Assembly: GCA_049889215.1 (NCBI GenBank)
Contig: JBMHDV010000026.1
Coordinates: 1 to 64,000, forward strand
Source of the DNA: UBA817 sp049889215
GTDB lineage: Bacteria; Margulisbacteria; Marinamargulisbacteria; UBA817
Reading direction: 5' to 3'
Length of the DNA: 64,000 bases
Numbering within the stretch: the stretch's first letter is position 1; each line of letters begins with the position of its first letter. A program made the position numbers and the translations under genes. Under the pieces are notes generated by a model. That model was given only the letters and a program-made list of their open reading frames with translations, did not search any database and was not told where the DNA came from. Shown piece after piece: positions 54,187 to 62,609 of this stretch.

Positions 54187-54435
54187 ATGACCATAAAAGA
54201 TCAAATAAGAGAAACCTTAATCATCGTTATGGAAGAAAATGAAATTACTCCACCAGAAATAACAGATGACACTGTATTATTGCAAACTGGTTTGGATTCA
54301 TTAGGGTTTGCTATTCTTGTTGCTACCCTAGAAGAAAAAATTGGGTTTGACCCGTTTGTTATGATGGATGATGTTATTTACCCAACGACATTTAGTGAGT
54401 TTGTTGAAATTTACGAAAAAGTTAATCAGAAATAG
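54187..54435 (+). CDS. acyl carrier protein
   Basis: An 82-residue dedicated carrier protein. The phosphopantetheine serine is in TGLDSLGFAIL (DSLG rather than DSLD). It is acidic and four-helical by pattern. GGAG lies 8 nt before ATG. The stop overlaps the GTG of the ligase gene, so carrier and ligase are made together, which implies that an acyl group is loaded onto this ACP for the sugar pathway. Confidence 0.9.
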   Translation: MTIKDQIRETLIIVMEENEITPPEITDDTVLLQTGLDSLGFAILVATLEEKIGFDPFVMMDDVIYPTTFSEFVEIYEKVNQK

Positions 54436-55793
54436 TGCTTAAAGACAATCTCGAATTTTTTAAAGATCACCCAATTAGTGTTGGGCAAAAACAAACAAAC
54501 CTTAGTGATTATGAAATATTGGAGAGTAATTATTCGGACGTTTTCGAAACAGCCATTAAACATAAAAAAATAGCTCTTTTAATTAATGACCCACAATTAT
54601 TTTATTTTTTTCTTACACATCTGGATGGGATAGTTGATGAGGTTTTAATTTTATCACAGGTATTTTCTAATGGTGATATCAAGAGTTTCTTTTCCGAAAC
54701 ACAAATATCCTGTTGTGTAAGTGATTTAGACTCATTTGATTTGTTTAAAGACATAACATGGGTCAATACAACTAAAGTTATTGATAATAAAAACAGTGTG
54801 GCACTCCAGGAAGAAAAGAAGTCAACATTATGGATTATTCCAACGTCTGGAACAACCAATCGCCCCAAACTGATTAAACATTCAACGGATTCTTTAATAA
54901 GCCGAGTCAAAGTAGACAAAGAGAAAGGGAAGGAACTGATATGGGGCAACCTTTATGATCATACCAGGTTTGCAGGAATCCAAGTGTTACTTCAAGGCCT
55001 AATTGGTGGCTCAACGTTAGTTTTAGATAACAAATCAAATATTGAAGAAAAATTAAACGCTTTAATTGAGAATCATTGCAATGCTTTGTCTGGAACGCCA
55101 ACCATTTGGCGAAATATTTTAATGCTTCCAAGTGCGAAAGAATTAAAATTAAAACAAATCACATTGGGCGGTGAAATCATCGACCAAGCAATATTAAATA
55201 GTTTGAGGAAAATATACCCAAACGCCCGAATTACACATATTTATGCGTTAACTGAAATAGGCGTCGCTTTTTCAGTTTCTGATTCAAGGGCCGGTTTTCC
55301 AATTGAATTTCTAAATGAAGAAAAAATAAAATCGAAAATAAAAATTAGTGAATCGAACACATTGTTAATTAAGCCTAGTTTGCAAAATGTCGATCCACAT
55401 ATTAAAGAAAAGCTTGATTCAAATGGCTATTTCAATACCGAAGATATTGTAAAAGTCATTGAAGATAGAGTCTATTTTTATGGAAGAGATAATAAATGCA
55501 TCAATGTAGGGGGGCATAAAGTTCATCCTGAAGAAATTGAGCAGTTTCTTCTCAGGCATGATAAAATTCAATCGGTTAGAATCTTAGCAAAAGAAAATCC
55601 AATTGTTGGAAACCTCATTATTGCTGAAATTGTAGCTAGTAATATTTCTGAAGAAGATCAGCCTTCTGTAAAAAAAGAGTTAAAAGAGTATTGTTTATCA
55701 CACTTTCCCAAATATAAAGTCCCGTACCAATTTAAGTTTGTTAATCACATTGAATATAATAAAACCGGGAAAATAAATAGAAATGGAGTCTAA
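54435..55793 (+). CDS. AMP-dependent acyl-ACP/CoA ligase (ANL superfamily)
   Basis: A 452-residue adenylating enzyme. P-loop LWIIPTSGTTNRPKLIKH, then TLGGEIID, ITHIYALTEIG, GYFNTEDIV and the hinge/C-domain YGRDNKCINVGGHKVHPEEI and catalytic KTGKINRNG. It probably activates a short acid and transfers it to the ACP encoded just upstream. The start is GTG at 54435 (TAGTG junction). Substrate cannot be read from sequence. Confidence 0.88.
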   Translation: MLKDNLEFFKDHPISVGQKQTNLSDYEILESNYSDVFETAIKHKKIALLINDPQLFYFFLTHLDGIVDEVLILSQVFSNGDIKSFFSETQISCCVSDLDSFDLFKDITWVNTTKVIDNKNSVALQEEKKSTLWIIPTSGTTNRPKLIKHSTDSLISRVKVDKEKGKELIWGNLYDHTRFAGIQVLLQGLIGGSTLVLDNKSNIEEKLNALIENHCNALSGTPTIWRNILMLPSAKELKLKQITLGGEIIDQAILNSLRKIYPNARITHIYALTEIGVAFSVSDSRAGFPIEFLNEEKIKSKIKISESNTLLIKPSLQNVDPHIKEKLDSNGYFNTEDIVKVIEDRVYFYGRDNKCINVGGHKVHPEEIEQFLLRHDKIQSVRILAKENPIVGNLIIAEIVASNISEEDQPSVKKELKEYCLSHFPKYKVPYQFKFVNHIEYNKTGKINRNGV

Positions 55794-55794
55794 A

Positions 55795-56511
55795 ATGAAG
55801 GTGGTATTAATAACGGGTGGAACCAAAGGGCTTGGGCTGTCGATTGTAAAAGAGTTATTAAAAAACTCTTATTTTGTTATTGCTACTGGGCGATCTTTAT
55901 CAGCCGGTTTAGATGCTGTATTACAACAAACTAAAAACGCAGCATTTGAAGCTCTAGATCTGAAAAATGATAACGTTCATGAATTTATTAAATTAATAAC
56001 GAAAAAGTATGGTCGCTTGTATGGTCTTATAAATAATGCTGCAATTGGAAAAGATGGTGTGTTGGCAACCATGCATGATTCTGAGATAGATGAAGTTATG
56101 TATGTTAACACAACGGCATCGCTTAAGTTAACAAAATATGCGGTTCGTTCAATGTTATTAAATAAAAAAGGAAGAATTATAAATATTTCTTCAATTATTG
56201 CCAATACGGGCTTTAATGGGCTATCCGTTTACGCAGCATCTAAAGCTGGTTTATTAGGATTCACTAAATCATTTGCAAGAGAGGTCGGGAAGTCGAATAT
56301 AACAGTAAATGCAATTTTGCCAGGGTATATGAAAACTGAAATGACATCCGGAATTGAAGACGAAAAGTTAAACACAATTATTAGACGAAGCCCATTAAAA
56401 ACATTAATCCCAACGGAAGATGTCGCTGGCATGGTTGAGTATTTATTATCTGAAAAGGCCAGTTGTATTACAGGCTCATCATTCACTTTAGACGCTGGAA
56501 GTACAGCTTAG
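55795..56511 (+). CDS. short-chain dehydrogenase, FabG-like 3-oxoacyl-ACP reductase
   Basis: A 238-residue classical SDR: TGGTKGLGLSIVKELL (NADP-binding), NNAAIG, catalytic NISSIIAN and YAASKAGLLGFTKSFARE, and PGYMKTEMT. In a cassette with ACP and ligase it probably reduces a 3-oxoacyl-ACP to 3-hydroxyacyl-ACP. It may instead act on a sugar. The ATG at 55795 is set by GGAG at 55785-55788; an ATG at 55783 is the alternative. Confidence 0.85.
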   Translation: MKVVLITGGTKGLGLSIVKELLKNSYFVIATGRSLSAGLDAVLQQTKNAAFEALDLKNDNVHEFIKLITKKYGRLYGLINNAAIGKDGVLATMHDSEIDEVMYVNTTASLKLTKYAVRSMLLNKKGRIINISSIIANTGFNGLSVYAASKAGLLGFTKSFAREVGKSNITVNAILPGYMKTEMTSGIEDEKLNTIIRRSPLKTLIPTEDVAGMVEYLLSEKASCITGSSFTLDAGSTA

Positions 56512-56532
56512 GAGAGTAAAATTAGTAACGTA

Positions 56533-57471
56533 GTGATTCGACCTTATAGGCCTGGAGATGCAAGCAAGATTTCAACATTTCTAAACACAACACAGTATAA
56601 AAGAGACCTTCAATTTTGGGTATGGTTAAATCGAATTTTACCTGAACAGGAATCAATAGTCTATGTTGCAGAAAATAACGGCGAAATCATTGGGCATTAT
56701 GCGGCTATTCCACAAATAATAAATTACAAAGGGAATAAAATTAAGGCAGCATTGGGGTTGCATGCGTTAGTTTCTGAGGATTTTAGAAATACATTTACCA
56801 TATTTAAATTAACAAAAGGGGTATATAAAACTCTAAAGGATAACAGCTTTGATATGATTTACGGCTTTCCAAATAAAAAGTTTAAGGATTTTCAAGTTAA
56901 AGTTGATAAATGGAAAGAAATTAAAACCATTCATTCATTTCAAGGTAAAATAAAGCAAAAGGTTAAAAATAAAAATAAAATAGAAAAAGCAAACAATTCT
57001 TATGAAGATTACTATAAGATTTCTGAGTTGCTCGACATTCAACATCAAGTTGAAAATGATCGTATATCAATTAGGAAAAGTGTCTCGTATTATATTTGGC
57101 GGTATTTAAACCATCCTCATCAGTTGTATGATTGTTATTTTATTTTAAACAATGGCGCTATGGTTGGGTTCATTGTGTTTAAAATATTTAAGTCGGAAAA
57201 TGAGATTAGAGGACATGTAATTGATTTCATAAAAACTCAAGGTCTGACAAATAAAGGCATTATTAACTGTGCAATGGCATATTTTCAAGGGAAGGTCGAC
57301 ACGCTTAGTTTATGGCCCATAGATGATTCATTTGAAAAAGAGTTATTAGAGTATGGATTTACTAATGAGAATGGCTTTGAAACTTTTTTTGGATATAAGA
57401 AAATAAGCGAGTCAATAGAAGTTAATTTTGATAATTTTTACTTGCAAATGGGAGATTCGGATGCATTTTGA
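56533..57471 (+). CDS. GNAT-family N-acyltransferase
   Basis: A protein of about 312 residues with an N-terminal GNAT domain (VIRPYRPGDASKISTFL, VYVAENNGEIIGHYAAIPQI, LGLHALVSEDFRNTFTIFKL) and a second GNAT-like half (GAMVGFIVFKIF). It likely transfers an acyl group, perhaps from the nearby ACP, to an amino group of the sugar, as PseH does with acetyl-CoA. The GTG start at 56533 is 18 nt from the only ribosome site (GGAG, 56511-56514). An ATT at 56521, at ideal spacing, may be the true start. Confidence 0.78.
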   Translation: MIRPYRPGDASKISTFLNTTQYKRDLQFWVWLNRILPEQESIVYVAENNGEIIGHYAAIPQIINYKGNKIKAALGLHALVSEDFRNTFTIFKLTKGVYKTLKDNSFDMIYGFPNKKFKDFQVKVDKWKEIKTIHSFQGKIKQKVKNKNKIEKANNSYEDYYKISELLDIQHQVENDRISIRKSVSYYIWRYLNHPHQLYDCYFILNNGAMVGFIVFKIFKSENEIRGHVIDFIKTQGLTNKGIINCAMAYFQGKVDTLSLWPIDDSFEKELLEYGFTNENGFETFFGYKKISESIEVNFDNFYLQMGDSDAF

Positions 57472-58525
57472 AATAGATGGAGTAAATATTGGGAAAAATA
57501 CACCAGTATTTATTATTGCAGAGTTATCATGCAATCATAGAGGGGATTTAAATATTGCTAAAAAAAGCATTGAAAAAGCTAAAGAAATTGGCGCAGATGC
57601 AATTAAATTACAGATTGCAACCCCGGATGATTTAACATTGGATTCAGACCGTGACCACTTTAGAATTTCGGGGGGCACATTATGGGATGGTCGACGCCTT
57701 TATGATCTTTATCAGGAAACATATACGCCATGGGAATGGTACAGTGAACTTAAAGCCTTGGCAAATGAGATAGGAATATCGTTATTCGCAAGCCCATTTA
57801 GTACTCGTGCAGTTGACTTTTTAGAAAATCACAATTCATCAGCATACAAAATCGCCTCATTTGAGATTGCAGATATTCCATTGATTGAAAAGGTAGCAAG
57901 AACACAAAAACCAATTATAATATCTACTGGAATTGCAGATTTAAATGACATTAACTTGGCAATTGAAACTTGTTTAAAGCAAGGAAATAATAAAGTTGCT
58001 TTATTAAAATGTGTCAGTGCGTATCCAACAAAAATAGAAGAAATGAATTTATTAAGCTTAAAAACTTTAAGTGAAACCTATCCTGTAATTACAGGCTTAT
58101 CTGATCATTCAATCGGGTCTTTATCCGCTATTATTTCCGTGGGATTGGGAGCTAAAGTAATAGAAAAACATTTTATTTTAGATAAATCCCTGGGAGGACC
58201 GGATGTTGAGTTCTCCGCAGATGCAAATGAATTCAGACAATATATAATAGATATTCGAGATGCAGAAAAAGCCCTAGGTAGCCACGAAGTAACAATATCA
58301 AACAAGATTAAGATTCAAAAAGAAAATTTTGGGAGAAAGTTATTCTTTGTAAATAATAAAGGCAAAGGTGAGAAAATTTCTGAAGCAGATATTAAATCAC
58401 TACGTGGTGCTGGTGCATCCATTCATACAAAATATTACAAAGATATTGTTGGTGCAACCATTGCTGAAGATGTCCAAGTTGGTGACCCAGTCATCTGGGA
58501 AAATATAATTAAAAAGGAAGATTAA
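57461..58525 (+). CDS. pseI: pseudaminic acid synthase PseI (NeuB family)
   Basis: A 354-residue TIM-barrel enzyme that condenses phosphoenolpyruvate with the altrose intermediate; a C-terminal SAF domain follows (KGEKISEADIKSLRGAGASI). Motifs: FIIAELSCNHRGDLNIAKKS, DAIKLQIATPDDLT, LFASPFSTRAVDFL, LSDHSIGSL and EKHFILDKSLGGPDVEFSAD. The ATG at 57461 has GGGAG 6 nt upstream and overlaps the GNAT gene by 11 bp. Confidence 0.93.
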   Translation: MHFEIDGVNIGKNTPVFIIAELSCNHRGDLNIAKKSIEKAKEIGADAIKLQIATPDDLTLDSDRDHFRISGGTLWDGRRLYDLYQETYTPWEWYSELKALANEIGISLFASPFSTRAVDFLENHNSSAYKIASFEIADIPLIEKVARTQKPIIISTGIADLNDINLAIETCLKQGNNKVALLKCVSAYPTKIEEMNLLSLKTLSETYPVITGLSDHSIGSLSAIISVGLGAKVIEKHFILDKSLGGPDVEFSADANEFRQYIIDIRDAEKALGSHEVTISNKIKIQKENFGRKLFFVNNKGKGEKISEADIKSLRGAGASIHTKYYKDIVGATIAEDVQVGDPVIWENIIKKED

Positions 58526-58527
58526 TC

Positions 58528-59220
58528 ATGAAAAAATCTATTTTAGTTGTGGCGGCACATCCAGATGATGAGGTTTTAGGTTGTGGTGGTGCAATGGTAA
58601 AGCATATAGAAAATGGTGATGATGTTCATGTCATTATTTTAGCTGAAGGAATGACAAGCCGAGACATAAATCGTAATCGAGACGGCCGCTCATCGGATTT
58701 AACTACCCTGGCAGAAACCGCAAAAACAGCCAATGATATTATTGGTGTAACATCATTGTACTTGCATGATTTTCCGGATAATCGTATGGACTCACTTGAT
58801 TTATTGGATGTTGTTAAAGTGGTTGAATCCTTCATCGAAAAATATCAACCGGCGGTAGTCTATACCCATCACCGAGGGGATGTAAATATAGATCATACCG
58901 TAATTCATGATGCTGTTATTGCAGCGACTCGTCCACAACCTGGACATTGTGTTAAAACCGTATTGTTTTTTGAGACGGCATCTAGTACAGAGTGGCGGCC
59001 AGCACAGTCACTAAGTGCATTTAGCCCAAATTGGTTTGTAGATATTTCTGGAGATGCTTTAGAAAAAAAGCTTCAAGCATTAGATGCTTACACAACTGAG
59101 ATGCGTTCATTCCCTCATGCACGATCAGTAAAAGCACTTGATTGTTTAGCCAAATGGCGAGGGAGTATAATTGGTTGTGATGCAGCTGAGGGGTTTATGC
59201 TAGGGCGACAAATAAAATAA
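58528..59220 (+). CDS. PIG-L/LmbE-family deacetylase
   Basis: A 230-residue zinc-dependent N-deacetylase. Metal site AAHPDDEVLGCGG and THHRGDVNIDHTVIHDA, with the usual histidines and aspartates. Proteins of this family remove N-acetyl groups from sugars, so it may free an amino group for formylation or acylation by the cassette upstream. It begins 2 bp after pseI with AAGGAAG upstream. Confidence 0.9.
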   Translation: MKKSILVVAAHPDDEVLGCGGAMVKHIENGDDVHVIILAEGMTSRDINRNRDGRSSDLTTLAETAKTANDIIGVTSLYLHDFPDNRMDSLDLLDVVKVVESFIEKYQPAVVYTHHRGDVNIDHTVIHDAVIAATRPQPGHCVKTVLFFETASSTEWRPAQSLSAFSPNWFVDISGDALEKKLQALDAYTTEMRSFPHARSVKALDCLAKWRGSIIGCDAAEGFMLGRQIK

Positions 59221-59232
59221 TTTAATATATGC

Positions 59233-59245
59233 TGTTAAGTTAACA
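59233..59245. promoter_or_regulatory. inverted repeat before the LIC12162-type gene
   Basis: TGTTAA-G-TTAACA is a perfect 13-bp palindrome in the 50-bp gap between the deacetylase and the next gene. It could be an operator, but it is a single occurrence. Confidence 0.25.
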
Positions 59246-59270
59246 TAAAAAGTTAGATCTAGGATATATA

Positions 59271-61046
59271 TTGACTAAAAAAAAATTTGTAGTTTTAACA
59301 TCTTCAAAACAGTTAATTCCAGATAATAAGAGTGAGTTAACTTTATTAAATTATGGGGTGAAAAATTTTTCGTTAAACCATATTTGGTCAAAAAATAGAG
59401 TTACAGTTTTAAAGAGTCCATTAAGTGATCCCAAAAAATTGCACATTGCTCATGATGAAATCATGCAAATTTTTCCAGAATTTCTTAATATCCTTAAAAA
59501 CAAACTCAATCGTATCCATAGCGTTAGTCAATCACAGGATTATTGGAATGTTTTATTGGGTTCGTGGGCAATATCGTATATTTCAGTTGTTTATTATCGG
59601 TTTAATGCGATTCAAAATCTAAGTAAAATAATTCCTGATTGGGAAACTGAATTACTAACAGAAGATAGTTTTGTAGTGCCAAATAATTATACGGATTATT
59701 TAAGTTTAGTTATGAATTCTGATGAATACAATCACCAACTTTACACACAAATTATAGCCTTTTTAGGTTTTAAATTTGAAAAAAAGAAAGTTGTGATTGA
59801 TTCTAAACATCATCACAAAATAAATCCTATTAATCCATCTTTCAAAGTAAGATTAATTAACAGTTTCAATTACATTTTGGTGAAGTTTGCTAATATATTT
59901 TCTAACAGGGTAGTTTTTTTGGATATATATATTCCATATAAGCTATTATTTAAAAGCTTCTTTAAAAGTAAAGGTCGATTTGTTATTTATAAACCTAAAA
60001 AATCGTTGATACGTGGGACTTCGGTTAATCATGATTTACGAAAATGTTTATTAGATAATAATCCAGAGGAATTACATCCTTTAATAAAATTATTAGTTCA
60101 CTTATTGCCACAAAATCTTCCTAAGGCGTTCTTAGAAGACTTCAAATATTATGAGTCATATGTGAAATGTAACTTTCCAAAACATCCTGCGTCTGTTTTT
60201 ACATCTACTGGGCTATATTCCAATGAATATACTCGGTTCTGGTTAGCGCAATTAAAAATGCAAGGGGTTCCATTGGGTGTATTTCAACACGGGGGAGTAT
60301 ATGGCACGGCACGCTACACATTAGGTGAATTTTTAGAAGTTAGTTTTTCAAATTATTTTTACAGTTGGGGATGGCAAGATTCAGTGATAAGTACACTAAA
60401 TAATAAAGTAGTACCTTCTTTTATGTTTCATAGTAAAAAAATCCAACCAATGAAACATGCAAAAAAAATATTATTTACGATTAATATTAATTCTCGATAT
60501 TTTTTTAGGCTAAATAACACGAATTATTTTAATGTGGAGTTTTTGCTTAATTCTCAGTTTGAATTTATTGATAATTTAAGTCATTCCTTACACGAATCAT
60601 TGATAATAAGAAATAAGTATGATTTTGGTTGGGGGATTAAAGATCAATATTACCAACGGTATCCAAAAATAAAGTTTGAAAGTATGGGGGATATTTCTCT
60701 AGAGCAAAGTTTATATAAAACAAAAATTATAGTCTTAGATCATTGTTCTACAATAATGTTGGAAGCTTTTAAAAGTAATATTCCAACTGTATTATTTTGG
60801 GATCCAAACATTGAAAAAGTTCGAAACGAAATAGAGGCATATTTTGATGAATTAGTTAAAGTTGGTATTCTGCATTATTCTCCTGAATCAGCTGCTGAAA
60901 CTTTAAATACTGTATATTCCAACGTAGAAAAATGGTGGGCAAACCCGAAGCGACAAGCTGCAGTAAGTAAATTTCGTGATAAATTTGCTAAAGTATCGCA
61001 AGATGAAATTAAAGATCTTTTTGAGACAATTAAAAATGCCAAATAA
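59271..61046 (+). CDS. LIC12162-type putative transferase
   Basis: A 591-residue protein resembling the LIC12162 family of transferases found in nonulosonic acid and surface glycan clusters. Recognisable: N-terminal VKNFSLNHIW and WNVLLGSWAISYISVVYYRF, the mid-region PLGVFQHGGVYGTARY, and a GT-B-like late segment KIIVLDHCSTIMLEAFKSNI PTVLFWDP (broken here). It may be a glycosyl- or nonulosonyl-transferase. It starts with TTG; AGGA is 5 nt upstream. Confidence 0.75.
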   Translation: MTKKKFVVLTSSKQLIPDNKSELTLLNYGVKNFSLNHIWSKNRVTVLKSPLSDPKKLHIAHDEIMQIFPEFLNILKNKLNRIHSVSQSQDYWNVLLGSWAISYISVVYYRFNAIQNLSKIIPDWETELLTEDSFVVPNNYTDYLSLVMNSDEYNHQLYTQIIAFLGFKFEKKKVVIDSKHHHKINPINPSFKVRLINSFNYILVKFANIFSNRVVFLDIYIPYKLLFKSFFKSKGRFVIYKPKKSLIRGTSVNHDLRKCLLDNNPEELHPLIKLLVHLLPQNLPKAFLEDFKYYESYVKCNFPKHPASVFTSTGLYSNEYTRFWLAQLKMQGVPLGVFQHGGVYGTARYTLGEFLEVSFSNYFYSWGWQDSVISTLNNKVVPSFMFHSKKIQPMKHAKKILFTININSRYFFRLNNTNYFNVEFLLNSQFEFIDNLSHSLHESLIIRNKYDFGWGIKDQYYQRYPKIKFESMGDISLEQSLYKTKIIVLDHCSTIMLEAFKSNIPTVLFWDPNIEKVRNEIEAYFDELVKVGILHYSPESAAETLNTVYSNVEKWWANPKRQAAVSKFRDKFAKVSQDEIKDLFETIKNAK

Positions 61047-62565
61047 ATTAGAGCCAAGTCTGGTTAGGCGCTACATTAATAAACTATCATCACAATTGAT
61101 AATTATGATTGTAGGCTTACTTACGGCTGGCCTTGTACCTAGAGCATTAGGTCCCAGTATGTATGGCAGCTTTCATTTCTTAACGGATTTTTTTATGAAA
61201 CTTAAAAATTTTTTCGATATGGGGAGTTCAATTTGGTTTTTTACAAAAGTATCTAAGCAGCCAAAGGAAAAATTAACATATCTTTTTTATGGGGGTATTT
61301 TATTTATAATTACAGCATTAATACTAGGGTTTACAATTTTTGTTTTTAGTTTTGGATTAATGAACTATGTATGGCCAGATCAGCAGGTAAAGTTTATTTT
61401 TATGGCCTTAATATTTGTTTTGCTAACATTTTTTGTTGATATTTTTACAAAGATAATGGACGCGCATGCCCTGACTGTTCCATTTCAGTGGATGAGGGTA
61501 GTGGTGAGATGCATTTTTGTTGGAATACTTTTAATGATTTATATGAATGGTTTTTTAACATTGCCTATTTACTTTTTTTACCAATATGGGTTTCTTATCC
61601 TTATATTAATTGGAAGTATTTTCATCGGAATGAAGAACGATTTGTGGAGCAATTTTTTAAATGACTTTACAACTATTTTTTCTCTTTTTAAGAAATTTTG
61701 GAAGGAGTTTTATGAGTATGTGCACCCTTTATTTTTCTATTCATTGATGGCTTTAATTATAGGGGTTTTGGATCGCTGGATGCTACAGTTTTTTTCTGGG
61801 GGAGAACAGCAAGGCTTTTTTAGCTTAGCATATCAGCTGAGTCAATTATGCTTTTTATTTACATCATCTTTAACCCCATTACTTATGCGAGAATTCTCAG
61901 TTGCCAGTGAGGCAAATAACCGAAAGAAGATGAGAGAATTATTTAATCGATATATCCCCCTATTATATTCAATTACTGCATTTTTTTCTTGCTTTGCATT
62001 GGTTCAGTCTAAATCACTAATTATTTTATTTGGTGGTGATATGTATTTAGGTTCAATGGTTCCAATGATGTTAATGGTGTTATATCCCATACACCAAACA
62101 TATGGCCAACTATCATCATCTGTTTTTTATGCAACCGGTCAAACCAAACTTTATCGGAATATTGGTGTTTTTATGATGTTCTTTGGTTTAATTGTGAGTT
62201 TCTTTCTATTAGCGCCTAAAGAATATTATGGGCTAGACTTAGGCGCCTTAGGGTTGTCAATGAAAATGGTTGCCTTGCAATTTATTTCTGTTAACATAGG
62301 TCTGTTTTTTAATTCAAAATATTTGAGTTTAAACCTTTTTAGATACTGGATGCATCAGATAGGTGTACTAATTATTTTTCTAATTGTTGCTTTTTTTGCT
62401 TCAATAGTTGTGGGTCAGCTAACTCAGCCGGTTATTTTAACGTTTATTACGTCTGGAATAGTTTATACCCTATCTATGTTTGTATTAATATTCCTTTTTC
62501 CTGGAATTGTTGGCTTTAAAAAAGAAGATGCTAAAAAACTGTTACAAAGGTTTTTGGGAGTATGA
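61036..62565 (+). CDS. Wzx-type polysaccharide flippase
   Basis: A 509-residue membrane protein with about 12-14 helices of the MATE/Wzx (polysaccharide biosynthesis) superfamily. LVRRYINKLSSQLIIMIVGL and VPRALGPSMYGSFHFLTDFF form the typical N terminus. It would flip the undecaprenyl-linked repeat unit for the Wzz/Wza system. I start it at 61036; an earlier in-frame ATG at 60976 lies in the previous gene. Overlap with the transferase gene is 11 bp. Confidence 0.88.
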   Translation: MPNKLEPSLVRRYINKLSSQLIIMIVGLLTAGLVPRALGPSMYGSFHFLTDFFMKLKNFFDMGSSIWFFTKVSKQPKEKLTYLFYGGILFIITALILGFTIFVFSFGLMNYVWPDQQVKFIFMALIFVLLTFFVDIFTKIMDAHALTVPFQWMRVVVRCIFVGILLMIYMNGFLTLPIYFFYQYGFLILILIGSIFIGMKNDLWSNFLNDFTTIFSLFKKFWKEFYEYVHPLFFYSLMALIIGVLDRWMLQFFSGGEQQGFFSLAYQLSQLCFLFTSSLTPLLMREFSVASEANNRKKMRELFNRYIPLLYSITAFFSCFALVQSKSLIILFGGDMYLGSMVPMMLMVLYPIHQTYGQLSSSVFYATGQTKLYRNIGVFMMFFGLIVSFFLLAPKEYYGLDLGALGLSMKMVALQFISVNIGLFFNSKYLSLNLFRYWMHQIGVLIIFLIVAFFASIVVGQLTQPVILTFITSGIVYTLSMFVLIFLFPGIVGFKKEDAKKLLQRFLGV

Positions 62566-62596
62566 ATATATTTCCCTTTATAGGTTATTGAGTTAG

Positions 62597-62602
62597 TATA
62601 AT
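62597..62602 (+). promoter_or_regulatory. consensus -10 box 7 nt before the aldolase gene
   Basis: A perfect TATAAT at 62597-62602 ends 7 nt before the ATG at 62610, and there is no Shine-Dalgarno. No good -35 is visible. Confidence 0.5.
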
Positions 62603-62609
62603 AAACTAT

